From Arthrobacter sp. 24S4-2 (GTDB taxonomy: Bacteria; Actinomycetota; Actinomycetes; Actinomycetales; Micrococcaceae): a stretch of DNA of 64,000 nt. Below, piece by piece: positions 34,262 through 43,525 of this stretch. The stretch lies in contig NZ_CP040018.1 of the NCBI RefSeq assembly GCF_005280255.1, positions 2,170,001-2,234,000 on the forward strand. The letters run 5' to 3'. A model generated the notes under the pieces. It searched no databases, was not told the origin of the DNA, and saw only the letters and a program-made list of their open reading frames with translations. Numbering within the stretch: position 1 is the stretch's first letter; every line of letters starts with the position of its first letter. Both the position numbers and the translations under genes were made by a program.

Positions 34262-34757
34262 CTGACCGCCCTAACTCCCGGTTCGTTTCAGTTTCCCAAC
34301 GGCGCCAGCTGCAGCTACACCGAAATCGAAGCTGACACACGCCTAAATTCCTGCCGCTACACCATTTCACTTGAGCCAGGACAGCACAGTGTCACGATCA
34401 AAACAGAACCTGGGAGCCGATGGCAGCTCACTGCCAAGTACGTGAAGCAGGAACGGACCGAGCTCGGCGTCAACGCCAAGGGCGAGACTTACGGCATGGA
34501 AAGCCCCGAAAACGGGGTTCCGGATCTGATCGCCGTGGCGGCCACCAACGGAGCGACCGGCTACGTGTACGCCAAGGACCTCTACGGTGGGCCTATGCCC
34601 ACCAGCCCGGAGGACGCGAGAAGAACTTCAGCTCTTCACGCCCCCCACGTGAGATCGCCGTGTTCCTTAGTGACGGCGAAACCAAAGTCGGCGTTTTCAT
34701 GGCGGCAGGCTCTGGAGGCGGTATACCCTCCTACGCGTCGCCTTCTCCAAGACCATG
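34262..34757 (+). pseudogene. C-terminal remnant of the gene after the sigma factor
   Basis: The frame gives FPNGASCSYTEIEADTRLNS, then ISLEPGQHSVTIKTEPGSRW and an exposed acidic tail, and switches frame near 34,610 to EIAVFLSDGETKVGVFMAAG. This looks like the C-terminal portion of a secreted or membrane-anchored protein that originally followed the sigma gene, joined to it by an internal deletion. Function unknown. Confidence 0.45.
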
Positions 34758-34876
34758 ACAGGACGCCCAGGCGGACGAAGCTGGCCAAGCCTTGCTGTCC
34801 TCAGGCGAAACCATCTCCCGGACAGTCACCGTGACATCTGCCCCGGGGATACTGGCGGCTGCCGGCTACTCTGCAC

Positions 34877-37339
34877 TCAGCAGGGGCTTTGTTTCTGTAG
34901 CCGTATTGCTCGGCCGCGTTTGTCTCGAAGATGTCCGAGGGTGAGTTCGAGTCCGTCCACTTCGCCCTTCCAACCTTCGTTCTCGGCCCGTTCCCTCCTG
35001 GCAATTAGGTCGGCTTCGAGTTCGTCCAGCCTGAGGATCATTCTCGGCTCCACGTGCAGCATCGGACAACGCACGCAGGCGTGTTCGTGGGCGCAGGGGG
35101 TGCCGTAGGGCCGGCCGCAAGAGCCAAGTTCGACTTTGCGTTTGTCGAAGTGTTCCTCGAACTCTTCCCATTCGGCATCGGCGACTTCTGCGTACTCGTG
35201 GTCAGGGCGTAGGGCCCGGCGATTGGCCATGTGCATCTGGTAGTGCCGGACGACGTCCTCGTCGAACACCGCGACGTAGCCTCTGGTGGTCTGCAGATTC
35301 GCGTGCCCCAGCAAGGCGGCGCCGATGTGGATGGGCAGGCCGTTGTTGACCAGGTCGGTCGCAAAGATCCGCCGAAAATCATGCGGAGTGAAGCTGAGCC
35401 CCTCAAACTCGGGACGGTCTTTCGCCACGGTAGCGCACGCCTTGTGAACGAGTTTGGCAATGCGGGAGGTGCTGAACACCCCGCGCAACGGTCCTGCCGT
35501 GTACTGGAAAAGGTAGGGCAGCGGGTCGCTGTGCTCCCTCTCGAGCGGATCCCACCTCCGGACCAGCGGGATGCTGCCCAGATTCGTCGTGTGCCGGCGG
35601 ATCACCTCGGCGATGACATGCAGCAGCTCCGGGGACATCGGAATCACCCTCTCCCGGTCGGACTTCGACGGGGTGACGACGAGAAGCCCAACGACCTCTC
35701 CGTTGGGCCGCCGGTACTGCCTGATTGAGAGGTGGCTGAGTTCGAGCAGTTCCTCATGCCGAATCCCGGTGAGGCGGAGCACCTCGACGGCGGCCCAGGT
35801 CCAGAACGCCTGGTCCTCCTCGGCGCTGATGTTGATGCTTTCGGCGGCCGCCCCGAGCACGCGCAGTTGCCGCTCCGGCTGGGGAGGCTCTTCAAACTCG
35901 ACTCCGCGCCGGGCCCGTGGACCCTTCTGGGGTGAGCTTCGAACTGGCGTCGCGCGGCGGACATGGGTGTAGTGGACGCCGTCGAAGTCGAAGCCTGCCG
36001 CACCTAGTGAGGCGGACGCTGCTGCCCGGAAGGCCTGAAGGCGGTCTTTTTCCGCGGTGACGTGCCGGATGAGGTGGTCCAGCAGCGGTTGGCGGGCGCG
36101 GGTGCGGTCCGCCATCCGCTCTGCCTGCCGGCGTCTGCCCGCACTGTAGCCGCGGCTCGCGATCGGCGGGATCGGGCACCGGGTGGCGAAGGATCCCCAG
36201 CGCGCCGGGTCTTCCATCGCCCAGGTCTGAAGATCGAGGTAGAGGGCGCGCACCGCGATCAGGAGGTCCCAGATGCCCTGGCGGGGCTTTGGCCCCTCGG
36301 GGGTGCTGATGGTGTCGACTTCCTGCCGCCACGCCTCGTACGTTTCCTCGTTCAGGTCAAGATCGTGCTGCTCAGGGTTGATCCCCTCAATCACGCACCA
36401 GAAGTTCCGGACCAGGTTTCCGGTCAGCCCGCGAAGGCTGGAATAGTCCATCCCCAGCGCGGCGCGCTGATTGATGTAATCGATCAGCAGCTGCCGCATC
36501 CCGGCGTCCCTGACCCCGTGATAGTCCACGAACTCTTCCACGCTGCGCGGCCCGCCCTGCCGGGCTCTGCGGATGGTTGCCGGCGTCCTCTCCGGGAACC
36601 GCCCCATCGTATGGAGGACTTCCCAGATGAGCGCACCTATTTGTCGTTCGTAGGTTTCCCTGCCCCTGCCAACGTTCCGCAGCTCGACGTCGAAGTGGAT
36701 CAGCGCCCCTGGCGTGAGGTCCGCGACCGGGATACCCTGGCTGGCCAGAACATAGGAGAGCTCGGTTAGCGCGCGGTGTTTCTGCAGGTCAGGATTAGAC
36801 GCGTTGCGGATCCGGTCGACGACCTGGGCCAGAAGCGGGTCCTTCTGGCATTCCCGGAAAATCATAGAGAAATCAGACACCACGTCGCGGCGCAGCGTGA
36901 GCACCGACGGGACGATCACCCGCATTCCTACCAACCACGTCAGTCCGCTAGTCATCGTCCAGCTTTTTGACGCCGGCGGGTTCAATGACGCCAGGCGTTC
37001 CTCCGAGGTGTCATACCCGCTGGCGTCCCACCGCTCCTGCCACGCCCCGCCTTCGAACGTCGACAGATGTTCTGCCACTTTTCGGATGGACCGGCGCCGT
37101 TTGTCCAGCTGGATCCCCGAGCGTGGAAGCAATGAGCAGGCCGCTGCCTGAAGCTCGGCAATGGACGCCCGGCTCAGATCCCCCAACGGGGCTGGCAGGT
37201 TCCGGGGCGCAGCGGCCGGGGTGACTATGTCAGTGCTGCCCCCGATCTGCCATGACCGGGCAGGAACCTCTGACGCCGTAGCTGCCGGGAGCTCCCGCCG
37301 GCTCCAGATTCCCGTGGTGGACACGTTTGCCCTAGACAT
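34877..37339 (-). CDS. Large tyrosine recombinase, TnpB (Tn554)-like
   Basis: An 820-residue site-specific recombinase. The catalytic residues are visible in the C-terminal half: Arg in LTGIRHEELLEL, Lys in TPSKSDRERVIP, HxxR in PHDFRRIFATD, His in LLGHANLQTT and Tyr in RGYVAVF. A Cys/His cluster (CGRPYGTPCAHEHACVRCP) follows near residue 760, like the tail of TnpB. Start ATG 37339 overlaps the stop of the smaller recombinase (ATGTCTAG) and has GGGAGG 5 nt upstream. The pair resembles tnpA-tnpB of Tn554; no tnpC-like gene follows. Confidence 0.88.
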   Translation of the reverse strand: MSRANVSTTGIWSRRELPAATASEVPARSWQIGGSTDIVTPAAAPRNLPAPLGDLSRASIAELQAAACSLLPRSGIQLDKRRRSIRKVAEHLSTFEGGAWQERWDASGYDTSEERLASLNPPASKSWTMTSGLTWLVGMRVIVPSVLTLRRDVVSDFSMIFRECQKDPLLAQVVDRIRNASNPDLQKHRALTELSYVLASQGIPVADLTPGALIHFDVELRNVGRGRETYERQIGALIWEVLHTMGRFPERTPATIRRARQGGPRSVEEFVDYHGVRDAGMRQLLIDYINQRAALGMDYSSLRGLTGNLVRNFWCVIEGINPEQHDLDLNEETYEAWRQEVDTISTPEGPKPRQGIWDLLIAVRALYLDLQTWAMEDPARWGSFATRCPIPPIASRGYSAGRRRQAERMADRTRARQPLLDHLIRHVTAEKDRLQAFRAAASASLGAAGFDFDGVHYTHVRRATPVRSSPQKGPRARRGVEFEEPPQPERQLRVLGAAAESINISAEEDQAFWTWAAVEVLRLTGIRHEELLELSHLSIRQYRRPNGEVVGLLVVTPSKSDRERVIPMSPELLHVIAEVIRRHTTNLGSIPLVRRWDPLEREHSDPLPYLFQYTAGPLRGVFSTSRIAKLVHKACATVAKDRPEFEGLSFTPHDFRRIFATDLVNNGLPIHIGAALLGHANLQTTRGYVAVFDEDVVRHYQMHMANRRALRPDHEYAEVADAEWEEFEEHFDKRKVELGSCGRPYGTPCAHEHACVRCPMLHVEPRMILRLDELEADLIARRERAENEGWKGEVDGLELTLGHLRDKRGRAIRLQKQSPC

Positions 37340-38570
37340 TTGCGCCTCCCGGGACTTGCCCGAAGACGGCCTGGATGTCCGCCGTCGCGTAGCCCGGTGT
37401 GTAGGCGGCGTGCGGCGGGTGGGGCCGGGCATGGAATTCCTGCATCTTGAGAATCAGTTCCTCGGCCCGCGGAACCGTGTACCGGCTCGTGGTGTGCAGA
37501 TCGGCGTGGCCTAGCACGACCTGCACCTCTGGCAGGGTTAGCACGCCACTGTTCACCATCCGGATGGCGGCAGTATGCCGCAGATCGTGCAACGTCCAAT
37601 TCGTGTCCGAGGCGGAATTAGCGCGCTGCAGGATCCGGCGCGCCGCGCCGTAGGTCAATGGCCGATCCGGGCCGCGGAGCGTTCGCCACAACGGAGCGCC
37701 GGGGACGGACTGTGATGAGGCCAGGTACCGCCCCAGCCACGTCATCGCCTCGGGCGAGAGTGGCACCCACCGCCTTTCCCTGCTTCCCTTCGAAATCACC
37801 GATAACCGCTGGTTTGCCCAGTCGACATCATTGAGTTGAGCGCCCAGAAGCTCGTCAGCTCGGGCACCGGAGGAGACAAAGCATTCAAGGAGTGCCCGGT
37901 CCCGGTCACAGACCATGGACGCGAAAAGCTCCGCCCACTGCGCGTCCGGAATTGACCGCGGCAATCCTTGACGGCCACGTCGCCGATATGGTGCACGGCG
38001 AAACGGCTGCTTCACTTCGGCGGGGCTCTGGTGCGACAAAGCCCGACGGCGATGCGCCGATGCCGGGACCGGATTCACCACGGGCCCATGGCACCACCGG
38101 GCATGAAATTCGTAAAAGTTCCACACCGCCGCCAGCGTCAGATTGACCGTGGCCGCCCCGTATCCTGCGCCCAGGTTTGGTTTCCCGGTCTTGACGTTGA
38201 CACCCCCGGGCAGCCCCGAAGACCGCCTACGCTGGGGATTCGGTGCAATCCGAAGCCACCCAACCAACGCCGCTGTTTCAGCCTCAGTAGCCCGGTCCCA
38301 CGGGACATCGAGCATCCACAGGAGCCGGTGCCACGTCAGAGCCGCGTAGCAGTAGGAGCGTAAGGTGCAGGCACTTAGGTCAGCAACGGCGAGGTATTGG
38401 ATCCAGGAACTAACCTCGGCCACGACCCCGCCCTCTGGGTCAAGCAGAACAAACGGCTCGTGCGATCCGGATCCCTTCTCGACCCTGCCGACTCTGGCAA
38501 GCTCAACGGCCCCGTCAAGCAATCCACGCCTTGTACCGGAACCTAGCCATTGCTCTGACACCCGCATCAC
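37332..38570 (-). CDS. Tyrosine recombinase, TnpA (Tn554)-like
   Basis: A 412-residue tyrosine recombinase with all catalytic residues: Arg in SSGARADELLGA, Lys in ISKGSRERRWVP, HxxR in LHDLRHTAAIRM, His in VLGHADLHTT and Tyr in SRYTVPRA. An N-terminal SAM-like core-binding domain covers about residues 50-180. It is upstream of and overlaps the large recombinase. The start is uncertain: GTG then ATG at 38570-38565 with only CAAGG close by. It probably acts with the large partner in integrating an element. Confidence 0.88.
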   Translation of the reverse strand: MMRVSEQWLGSGTRRGLLDGAVELARVGRVEKGSGSHEPFVLLDPEGGVVAEVSSWIQYLAVADLSACTLRSYCYAALTWHRLLWMLDVPWDRATEAETAALVGWLRIAPNPQRRRSSGLPGGVNVKTGKPNLGAGYGAATVNLTLAAVWNFYEFHARWCHGPVVNPVPASAHRRRALSHQSPAEVKQPFRRAPYRRRGRQGLPRSIPDAQWAELFASMVCDRDRALLECFVSSGARADELLGAQLNDVDWANQRLSVISKGSRERRWVPLSPEAMTWLGRYLASSQSVPGAPLWRTLRGPDRPLTYGAARRILQRANSASDTNWTLHDLRHTAAIRMVNSGVLTLPEVQVVLGHADLHTTSRYTVPRAEELILKMQEFHARPHPPHAAYTPGYATADIQAVFGQVPGGANV

Positions 38571-38989
38571 CCTTGATGGTCGCAGCTGGAGATTGTCCTG
38601 CCCTCCATGCCTACAACCAAAGGCCTCAGATAAACGGACGCCGCGCGGACACCAAGTGCAGATAACTCACCAAATCCTCTGCCCACCGTCGTAGGTTTGG
38701 GCGGCGCCTTTGATGTTCCCTGTCAAGTTGAGCGTGTTGAAGCCATCGGACTGTGACAACCAGCCTCGCTGGTCTCGCCGGAGCGGTCAGTGCCTCAACG
38801 GTCCGTCTGACCGGGAACGCGCCTTCCTTTCGTGTGACCTTGAGCCGGCAAGCCACCCGGTCGTCTCCCGGTGGGGTGAGCGGTGAATTGCCGCCGGTAA
38901 GCCGGCCGGTCAGTCCCGGTGTCGCTGGGCGCGATCCCTGAGGAGTACGCGTGATTCGTTGAGGTTATCGAGCGCGACCGACAGTCTGC
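38571..38989. other. Intergenic region without supported genes
   Basis: Nothing recognisable between the recombinase pair and the WS/DGAT gene. Short frames on both strands lack start signals and family features. It may contain the end of the Tn554-like element, but no boundary repeat is visible. Confidence 0.4.
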
Positions 38990-40378
38990 TCAGGGTGCGG
39001 ACATGGACCGGGCGAGGTCGTTCAGGGCGGTGTTCACGCCATGGATGAAGACCTCCACGTCCGGGCAGGCGTTCTGGTCGGCGATCGCCGTGAGGTTGAG
39101 CTGCCCGTTGTAGGAGAAAACGGCCACAGCAAGCGCGAGGTTGCCCATGAGCGATACCACCGGGAACAGCTCGAGCAGCTGCGCTCCGGAAAGATATAGC
39201 GGCACCGTCGGTCCCGGGATGTTGGTGACCGGTATGTTGATGAACCGCTGGCGGGCAAAGCCGTGCAGGAACGCACGCTGGAGGAGTATCGATCCGGAAA
39301 TACCGCTGCCCGTCTGCGGATGGGCGTGGCGCTTGCGTGCGGCGGTCTGCAGCTTGATCAGGTCCAGCCGGCGAACAGCGTCGGGCTCGCCGAGTGGCAG
39401 TGGCACCACCATCCACCCGTCCTGGTTACCGCTCCCCTCCTGCACACGCTGCTCCCGGTGAAGCGACACCGGCACCACCGCTCGCAGCGTCAGCCGATCG
39501 ACCGGTTCTCCACGACCTGACAGCAGCTCGCGCAGGCCGCCGGCGACCGCGGCCAGAACGACGTCGTTGACCTTGGCCGTATGGGCGTGGGCAATTTGGG
39601 TGATGGTTTCTAGGCGGCTACGAAGGATGGCCAGTCGGCGGTCGGCCCCCACAGGACGGTTGAGGCTTGTGCGGGGTGCGCGTTGTTCGGCGAGCAGCTC
39701 CCGCCACGCTGGCCAGGCACGTCGAGTCCGGTGCAGCGTGTCACTTGCATGAGCAAGGCCAATCAGCGCCCGGGAGAGCTGGTGAGCCTGTCGGCCCAGG
39801 TTATCGCGGAGAAGCTCGCTCGCGGTCGGCATTGGTGTCGGCGTCCATGATGGTGAGACCGGGGTGGGCGCATCGGCGCTGGAGTCCAGCAGCGCTCCGA
39901 AGGCGGCCACTGCTGCCATCCCATCCGCCATGGTGTGGTGCATCCTCAGGAAAAGGCCTACGCGTCCCTGCGGCAACCCGGGCAGCAACCACACCTCCCA
40001 CATCGGTCGTGCTGGGTCCAGCCGTCGGCTCGCCAGCTCTGCGCAGGCCTGCAACAGGCGTGACTGGTCACCCGGTGGATCGACAGGATGGACTCGGACG
40101 TGATCGGCGAGGTTCAGCGACGGCGCGTCGACCCACAGGGGCCAGCCCAGCCGCCACCGGGGCCGGTACAGCAACTGACGGACATGGGGAAGGCTGTGCA
40201 GTCTCGGTTCGAGCCAGCGGCGGACGCTCTCGATCCGGACGCGACCGCCGGAGTCCAGGAGCCCGGCGCCGTCGACGACGGCAAGGGCGCCTATGTCCGT
40301 GGCCCAGCCCAAGTCGTCCCACAAGAGCAGGAAGCGGTCCGACGCGGTCAAGCGCTCCAGACGGCGGGTCCTATTCAT
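38990..40378 (-). CDS. Wax ester synthase / diacylglycerol acyltransferase (WS/DGAT)
   Basis: A 462-residue acyltransferase that makes wax esters or triacylglycerol from acyl-CoA at the membrane or lipid-body surface. The catalytic HHxxxDG motif is intact (H147, H148, D152 in MHHTMADG). The N-terminal RLTASDRFLLLW and the C-terminal NIPVTNIPGPTVPLYLSGA segment are typical. Start at 40378; AGGAG lies about 10 nt upstream. It is isolated from other lipid genes here. Actinobacteria often carry several paralogues. Confidence 0.92.
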   Translation of the reverse strand: MNRTRRLERLTASDRFLLLWDDLGWATDIGALAVVDGAGLLDSGGRVRIESVRRWLEPRLHSLPHVRQLLYRPRWRLGWPLWVDAPSLNLADHVRVHPVDPPGDQSRLLQACAELASRRLDPARPMWEVWLLPGLPQGRVGLFLRMHHTMADGMAAVAAFGALLDSSADAPTPVSPSWTPTPMPTASELLRDNLGRQAHQLSRALIGLAHASDTLHRTRRAWPAWRELLAEQRAPRTSLNRPVGADRRLAILRSRLETITQIAHAHTAKVNDVVLAAVAGGLRELLSGRGEPVDRLTLRAVVPVSLHREQRVQEGSGNQDGWMVVPLPLGEPDAVRRLDLIKLQTAARKRHAHPQTGSGISGSILLQRAFLHGFARQRFINIPVTNIPGPTVPLYLSGAQLLELFPVVSLMGNLALAVAVFSYNGQLNLTAIADQNACPDVEVFIHGVNTALNDLARSMSAP

Positions 40379-40615
40379 CGCAGTCACGCTCCTGTTCCAA
40401 CATGACCAACCAAGCCTCCTCTCAGGACCCAAGGCCGACAAGTGCCGAAGGTCCCCTCCAATCTGGGACTCATTTCCCCGTCCCGGGCGAGGGGGTCGGA
40501 CCGACGGCCTTCGGAGGCCGGTGGCGACCTCCCGGACCACACCAATCGACCTGGCCCAGTCCGAGATCGCGGCCAGGCCTTCCCGCTCAGTTTCTTTCTC
40601 GGACGGTCAGCATGC

Positions 40616-41056
40616 TCATTCAGGCCAGAGGGGAAGGCTCTCCTCTGACATGTTCATCCAAGAAAGCCAGGACCTGCTGAGATGAGCCGGCGGCAGCTTC
40701 AGGTTGTAGTTGCGCCACTGGTGGTTGAAGAACGGTGCTTCAAGCCCAGATAGACCTTCAAGTCGCGAGGTGTGCCAGCCGTGGGACAACTCGATTCGGA
40801 GGACTTCGGCGCCCTTGGTGGTGAAGTCCTCGCCTAGCTCCAATCCAACAACGGGGAACAGGCGTCGAAATCGCCTCTCGTGGTCGCGGCCCAGCACCGT
40901 AGAATGGCGCCAAAACCCAACGGTGGCCATCAGCCTTCCGTCCACATCGGCAGCATAACGATGCCGAAAGCGGTGGACATCGCGATCTGGGCGCGGAGCA
41001 TGAGGTGCCCGGATCGTCAGGTCGTCAACCGGCCGCCGCTGCCAAACGTTCTGCAA
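40616..41056 (-). CDS. Possible protein or gene remnant, unidentified
   Basis: A 146-residue frame rich in Arg, His and Trp. Its middle (DVDGRLMATVGFWRHSTVLG, then FNHQWRNYNLKLPPAHLSRS) has more coding character than other frames nearby, but no motif is recognised and no ribosome-binding site precedes the start. It may be a decayed gene. Confidence 0.3.
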   Translation of the reverse strand: MQNVWQRRPVDDLTIRAPHAPRPDRDVHRFRHRYAADVDGRLMATVGFWRHSTVLGRDHERRFRRLFPVVGLELGEDFTTKGAEVLRIELSHGWHTSRLEGLSGLEAPFFNHQWRNYNLKLPPAHLSRSWLSWMNMSEESLPLWPE

Positions 41057-41444
41057 AGTATTGGAACGTGTTGTTTCGGAACCGGCCGGCTCCGTCGCCG
41101 CCGGAGGACCTGACCGAAGGCCATCTCGCTACGGCTCTCAGAAGCCCTCTGAGCTAATTCGGCAGGGACATCAGTTGTCCGCGGACAGGGAGATCACGTG
41201 TCCGCCCACTGGGAGGTCCCGCTGTCCGTTGGCAACGTGAAATCTGTGGCAAACGTGACGCGAGACCAAAGGCGTTCTGGTATGGGTCTTTCGGCCCTCC
41301 GCGACTCGATGCGACAAGCGCACACTGGAATCAGAGGTTCCTTGTTTGGAGATGTCTCGTCGCCCCCAAAGCCGATTTCGCGTCTGTCGGCGCCGGCCTC
41401 TCAAAGCACCATCAGGGGGTCGTCTCGAACCCGAGGAGGGCGTC
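41057..41444. other. Intergenic region with tandem repeat remnants
   Basis: No gene supported. It contains three degenerate direct repeats between 41165 and 41227, listed separately, and the promoter side of the membrane protein gene at 41,445. Confidence 0.4.
41165..41227. repeat. Three degenerate direct repeats, IS-end-like
   Basis: GGGACATCAGTTGTCCGC, GGGAGATCACGTGTCCGC and GGGAGGTCCCGCTGTCCGT follow each other at 22-24-bp spacing. The shared frame is GGGA..TCA/C...TGTCCG. Tandem terminal repeats of this kind mark ends of IS21-like elements, but no transposase is adjacent. Confidence 0.4.
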
Positions 41445-41939
41445 ATGCGAGTACTACCAATCCGACACGTCGAGAAGCAAGGGTCCCCGGTTCGCCCCTC
41501 TCCTGCCGCCAGTTTCCTGCAGCCACTCGGGCGTTTCGCCATGCATTTCTTCCAGATGTGCATGGTGATGTGTGCGGGCGCGGTCGCCCTGAGCCTGCTG
41601 TTCTTCGGTGCTGCCGGGTTGCTGGGCTACACCGACCTGGATCAGCGGGCGCCCGAGCTGATGGTGTTGGTCATTGCCATCACCCTCTCCCTGCCCATGG
41701 CCGTGTGGATGCGGTTCATGGGTATGGCATGGCGGCCGACCCTGGAGATGTCGGGCTCGACGATGATTGCCGGACTGCTGCTGATCGTGGCGTATTGGCT
41801 CGGCCTGGTGGGCAACAGTAACCTGATGCCGTTGCAGACAGGTCTGCTGGCCTGCCCGCTGATGCTGGCAGTCATGCTGTTCCGCTTCCGGCTCTACTCG
41901 AGTGTGCACACACATCACAAGGCCCACGCGGCATCATGA
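41445..41939 (+). CDS. Four-helix membrane protein (family often labelled FliP-like by error)
   Basis: A 164-residue protein with four hydrophobic segments (MCAGAVALSLLFFGAAGLLG, ELMVLVIAITLSLPMAVWM, MIAGLLLIVAYWLGLVG, GLLACPLMLAVMLF) and the WMRFMGMAWRPTLEM loop typical of an actinobacterial family. GGAGG lies 5 nt before the ATG. It starts a rightward group with another membrane protein, a PD40 propeller protein and a small membrane protein. Role unknown. Confidence 0.65.
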   Translation: MRVLPIRHVEKQGSPVRPSPAASFLQPLGRFAMHFFQMCMVMCAGAVALSLLFFGAAGLLGYTDLDQRAPELMVLVIAITLSLPMAVWMRFMGMAWRPTLEMSGSTMIAGLLLIVAYWLGLVGNSNLMPLQTGLLACPLMLAVMLFRFRLYSSVHTHHKAHAAS

Positions 41940-41992
41940 AGGTTCGGCTTCGCCGCCGGTGATGTTCGCTGTCGCGGCGCGCGGAGGTGGGT

Positions 41993-42514
41993 ATGAACAT
42001 CATCGGCCCTTGGATCGCAAGACGACCTGTCGAATCCGGGCGATGGCTCGGTCGGTCGGCTCTCGCCGCTCCGTTCGTGCTCTCGCTGCTCCTCACGCTG
42101 GTGCTGGGTCCGGGGACGATCAATAGCAGGCACGGGTCGTTCATCTGGTTGGCCGTTGTGTCACTGGTGGCTTCGGTGCTGATGCTGAGGGTGCGACCGA
42201 GCCTGCTGATCCCCCTCGGCCTGGCAACATTTCTCGCGTTCCCGGTGTCGGCGGGTCTGGGGTTCCACTTCGCGCCGGACTGGGCTCTGCCGATTGTCGT
42301 GATCGTCTTCTACGGGTCGATGCTCGCCTCCCTGGCCGCGGTGCTATTCGAAATCGTCGTCGGGCTGCGCAGGGCGAGCCGACGGGCACGCTTGGCAGCC
42401 GCCGTGGTCGGGGCTGCCATCTTGGTGGTGATCGGGCTGGCCGCGGTGTGGGCCCTCGGCCCGGCCCCTCGGACGAGACGTCACAGGGTGGGGGCTCATC
42501 GACCGAGGCGGTGA
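41993..42514 (+). CDS. Membrane protein, probably the frameshifted N-terminal half of the next gene
   Basis: A 173-residue frame with five hydrophobic segments (ALAAPFVLSLLLTLVLGPG, FIWLAVVSLVASVLML, LLIPLGLATFLAFPVS, LPIVVIVFYGSMLASLAAV, AAVVGAAILVVIGLAAVWAL). GGAGG lies 5 nt before the ATG. The last 16 residues are arginine-rich, out-of-frame-like sequence. The other frame at this point reads a plausible linker (SDETSQGGGSSTEAV) into the PD40 protein. One base at the C run 42465-42468 would fuse the two. Confidence 0.6.
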   Translation: MNIIGPWIARRPVESGRWLGRSALAAPFVLSLLLTLVLGPGTINSRHGSFIWLAVVSLVASVLMLRVRPSLLIPLGLATFLAFPVSAGLGFHFAPDWALPIVVIVFYGSMLASLAAVLFEIVVGLRRASRRARLAAAVVGAAILVVIGLAAVWALGPAPRTRRHRVGAHRPRR

Positions 42515-42516
42515 AC

Positions 42517-43446
42517 ATGGGGCCGGTGATCAACACGTCGCATAGGGAGGCCGAAGCGACCTTCACCGCCGACGGTCGGACGATGTACTTCAACTGCGAT
42601 GACTACGACATCTGTATCTCGCAACTGACCGGCACTTGGGCCCGGGGGCAGTGGACGACGCCACAGCTGCTCGGCGCTCGAGTCAGCACCGCGTACTTGG
42701 AGGTTGAGCCATGGATCACCCCGGCCGGAGACAAGTTGTACTTCAACAGCAACCGGCCATTCGACGACGGCGACAGCCTTCCCGGCCTGTCGATGTACGT
42801 AGACACCCTCGGCCTGATCACCACCGTGACCACAGACAGGCTTGGCTTCAGCCTCTTCGGCGGCCTCGGCGAGGATGAACTGTGGGTGAGCCGCCTGGTC
42901 GATGGTGCCTGGTCGGAACCGGGCAATCTCGACGACGTCGGGGGCGAACCTCCGATCAACACGTCGTTCGCCGACCACTGCCTGGCATTCTCCGCCGACG
43001 GGAACGAGGCCTACTGGACGTCCAACCGCCCCGGCGGACTCGGCGGCGACGACATCTGGACCTCACGTCGAGTCGACGGCAAGTGGACCTCGGCCGAGAA
43101 CCTCGGAGCGAACGTCAACGGGCCGCGAGGCGAACACCACTCGATCCCGACCCCCGACGGGCGTGCGCTATACGTCTCGAGCAACCGCACCGGCGGGTTC
43201 GGCGGCGAGGACATCTACGTCAGCACCCGCGAGCCGAACGGACGCTGGGGGCGCCTCGTCAACGCCGGTCCGTCGGTGAACGGACCCGGCAACGACCGGT
43301 GCGGGGCCTGGACATCGGATGGCAGCGTCTTCCTCTTCGACTCCGACCGAGTCGGCGGCTTCGGGAGCAAGGACATCTGGTGGGTCCAGGTCAAAGCCTT
43401 TCACCCACCCGTGGAGCCAGCGTCCGCGCCAGAGGGTCACATGTGA
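42517..43446 (+). CDS. PD40/WD40-like beta-propeller protein
   Basis: A 309-residue protein made of TolB-type PD40 repeats (PF07676): FTADGRTMYFNC, ITPAGDKLYFNSNRP, FSADGNEAYWTSNRPGGLGG, PTPDGRALYVSSNRTGGFGG and WTSDGSVFLFDSDRVGGFGS. Such propellers bind proteins or glycans on the cell surface. The ATG used here follows GAGGCGG; the in-frame sequence upstream to 42,448 may instead be a linker from the preceding membrane domain, making one anchored protein. No enzyme domain is seen. Confidence 0.75.
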   Translation: MGPVINTSHREAEATFTADGRTMYFNCDDYDICISQLTGTWARGQWTTPQLLGARVSTAYLEVEPWITPAGDKLYFNSNRPFDDGDSLPGLSMYVDTLGLITTVTTDRLGFSLFGGLGEDELWVSRLVDGAWSEPGNLDDVGGEPPINTSFADHCLAFSADGNEAYWTSNRPGGLGGDDIWTSRRVDGKWTSAENLGANVNGPRGEHHSIPTPDGRALYVSSNRTGGFGGEDIYVSTREPNGRWGRLVNAGPSVNGPGNDRCGAWTSDGSVFLFDSDRVGGFGSKDIWWVQVKAFHPPVEPASAPEGHM

Positions 43447-43525
43447 GACATCCGTCAATGATGGGTCTTTCGCCTCTGAACCCAGCCTTCGGAGTGCCGG
43501 GAGGATGGGTTCAGGAGGTAGGTAA

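Noticed and set aside
41165..41227. CRISPR-like short repeats
   Set aside because: Only three degenerate units with almost no spacers and no cas genes; better explained as transposon-end repeats.
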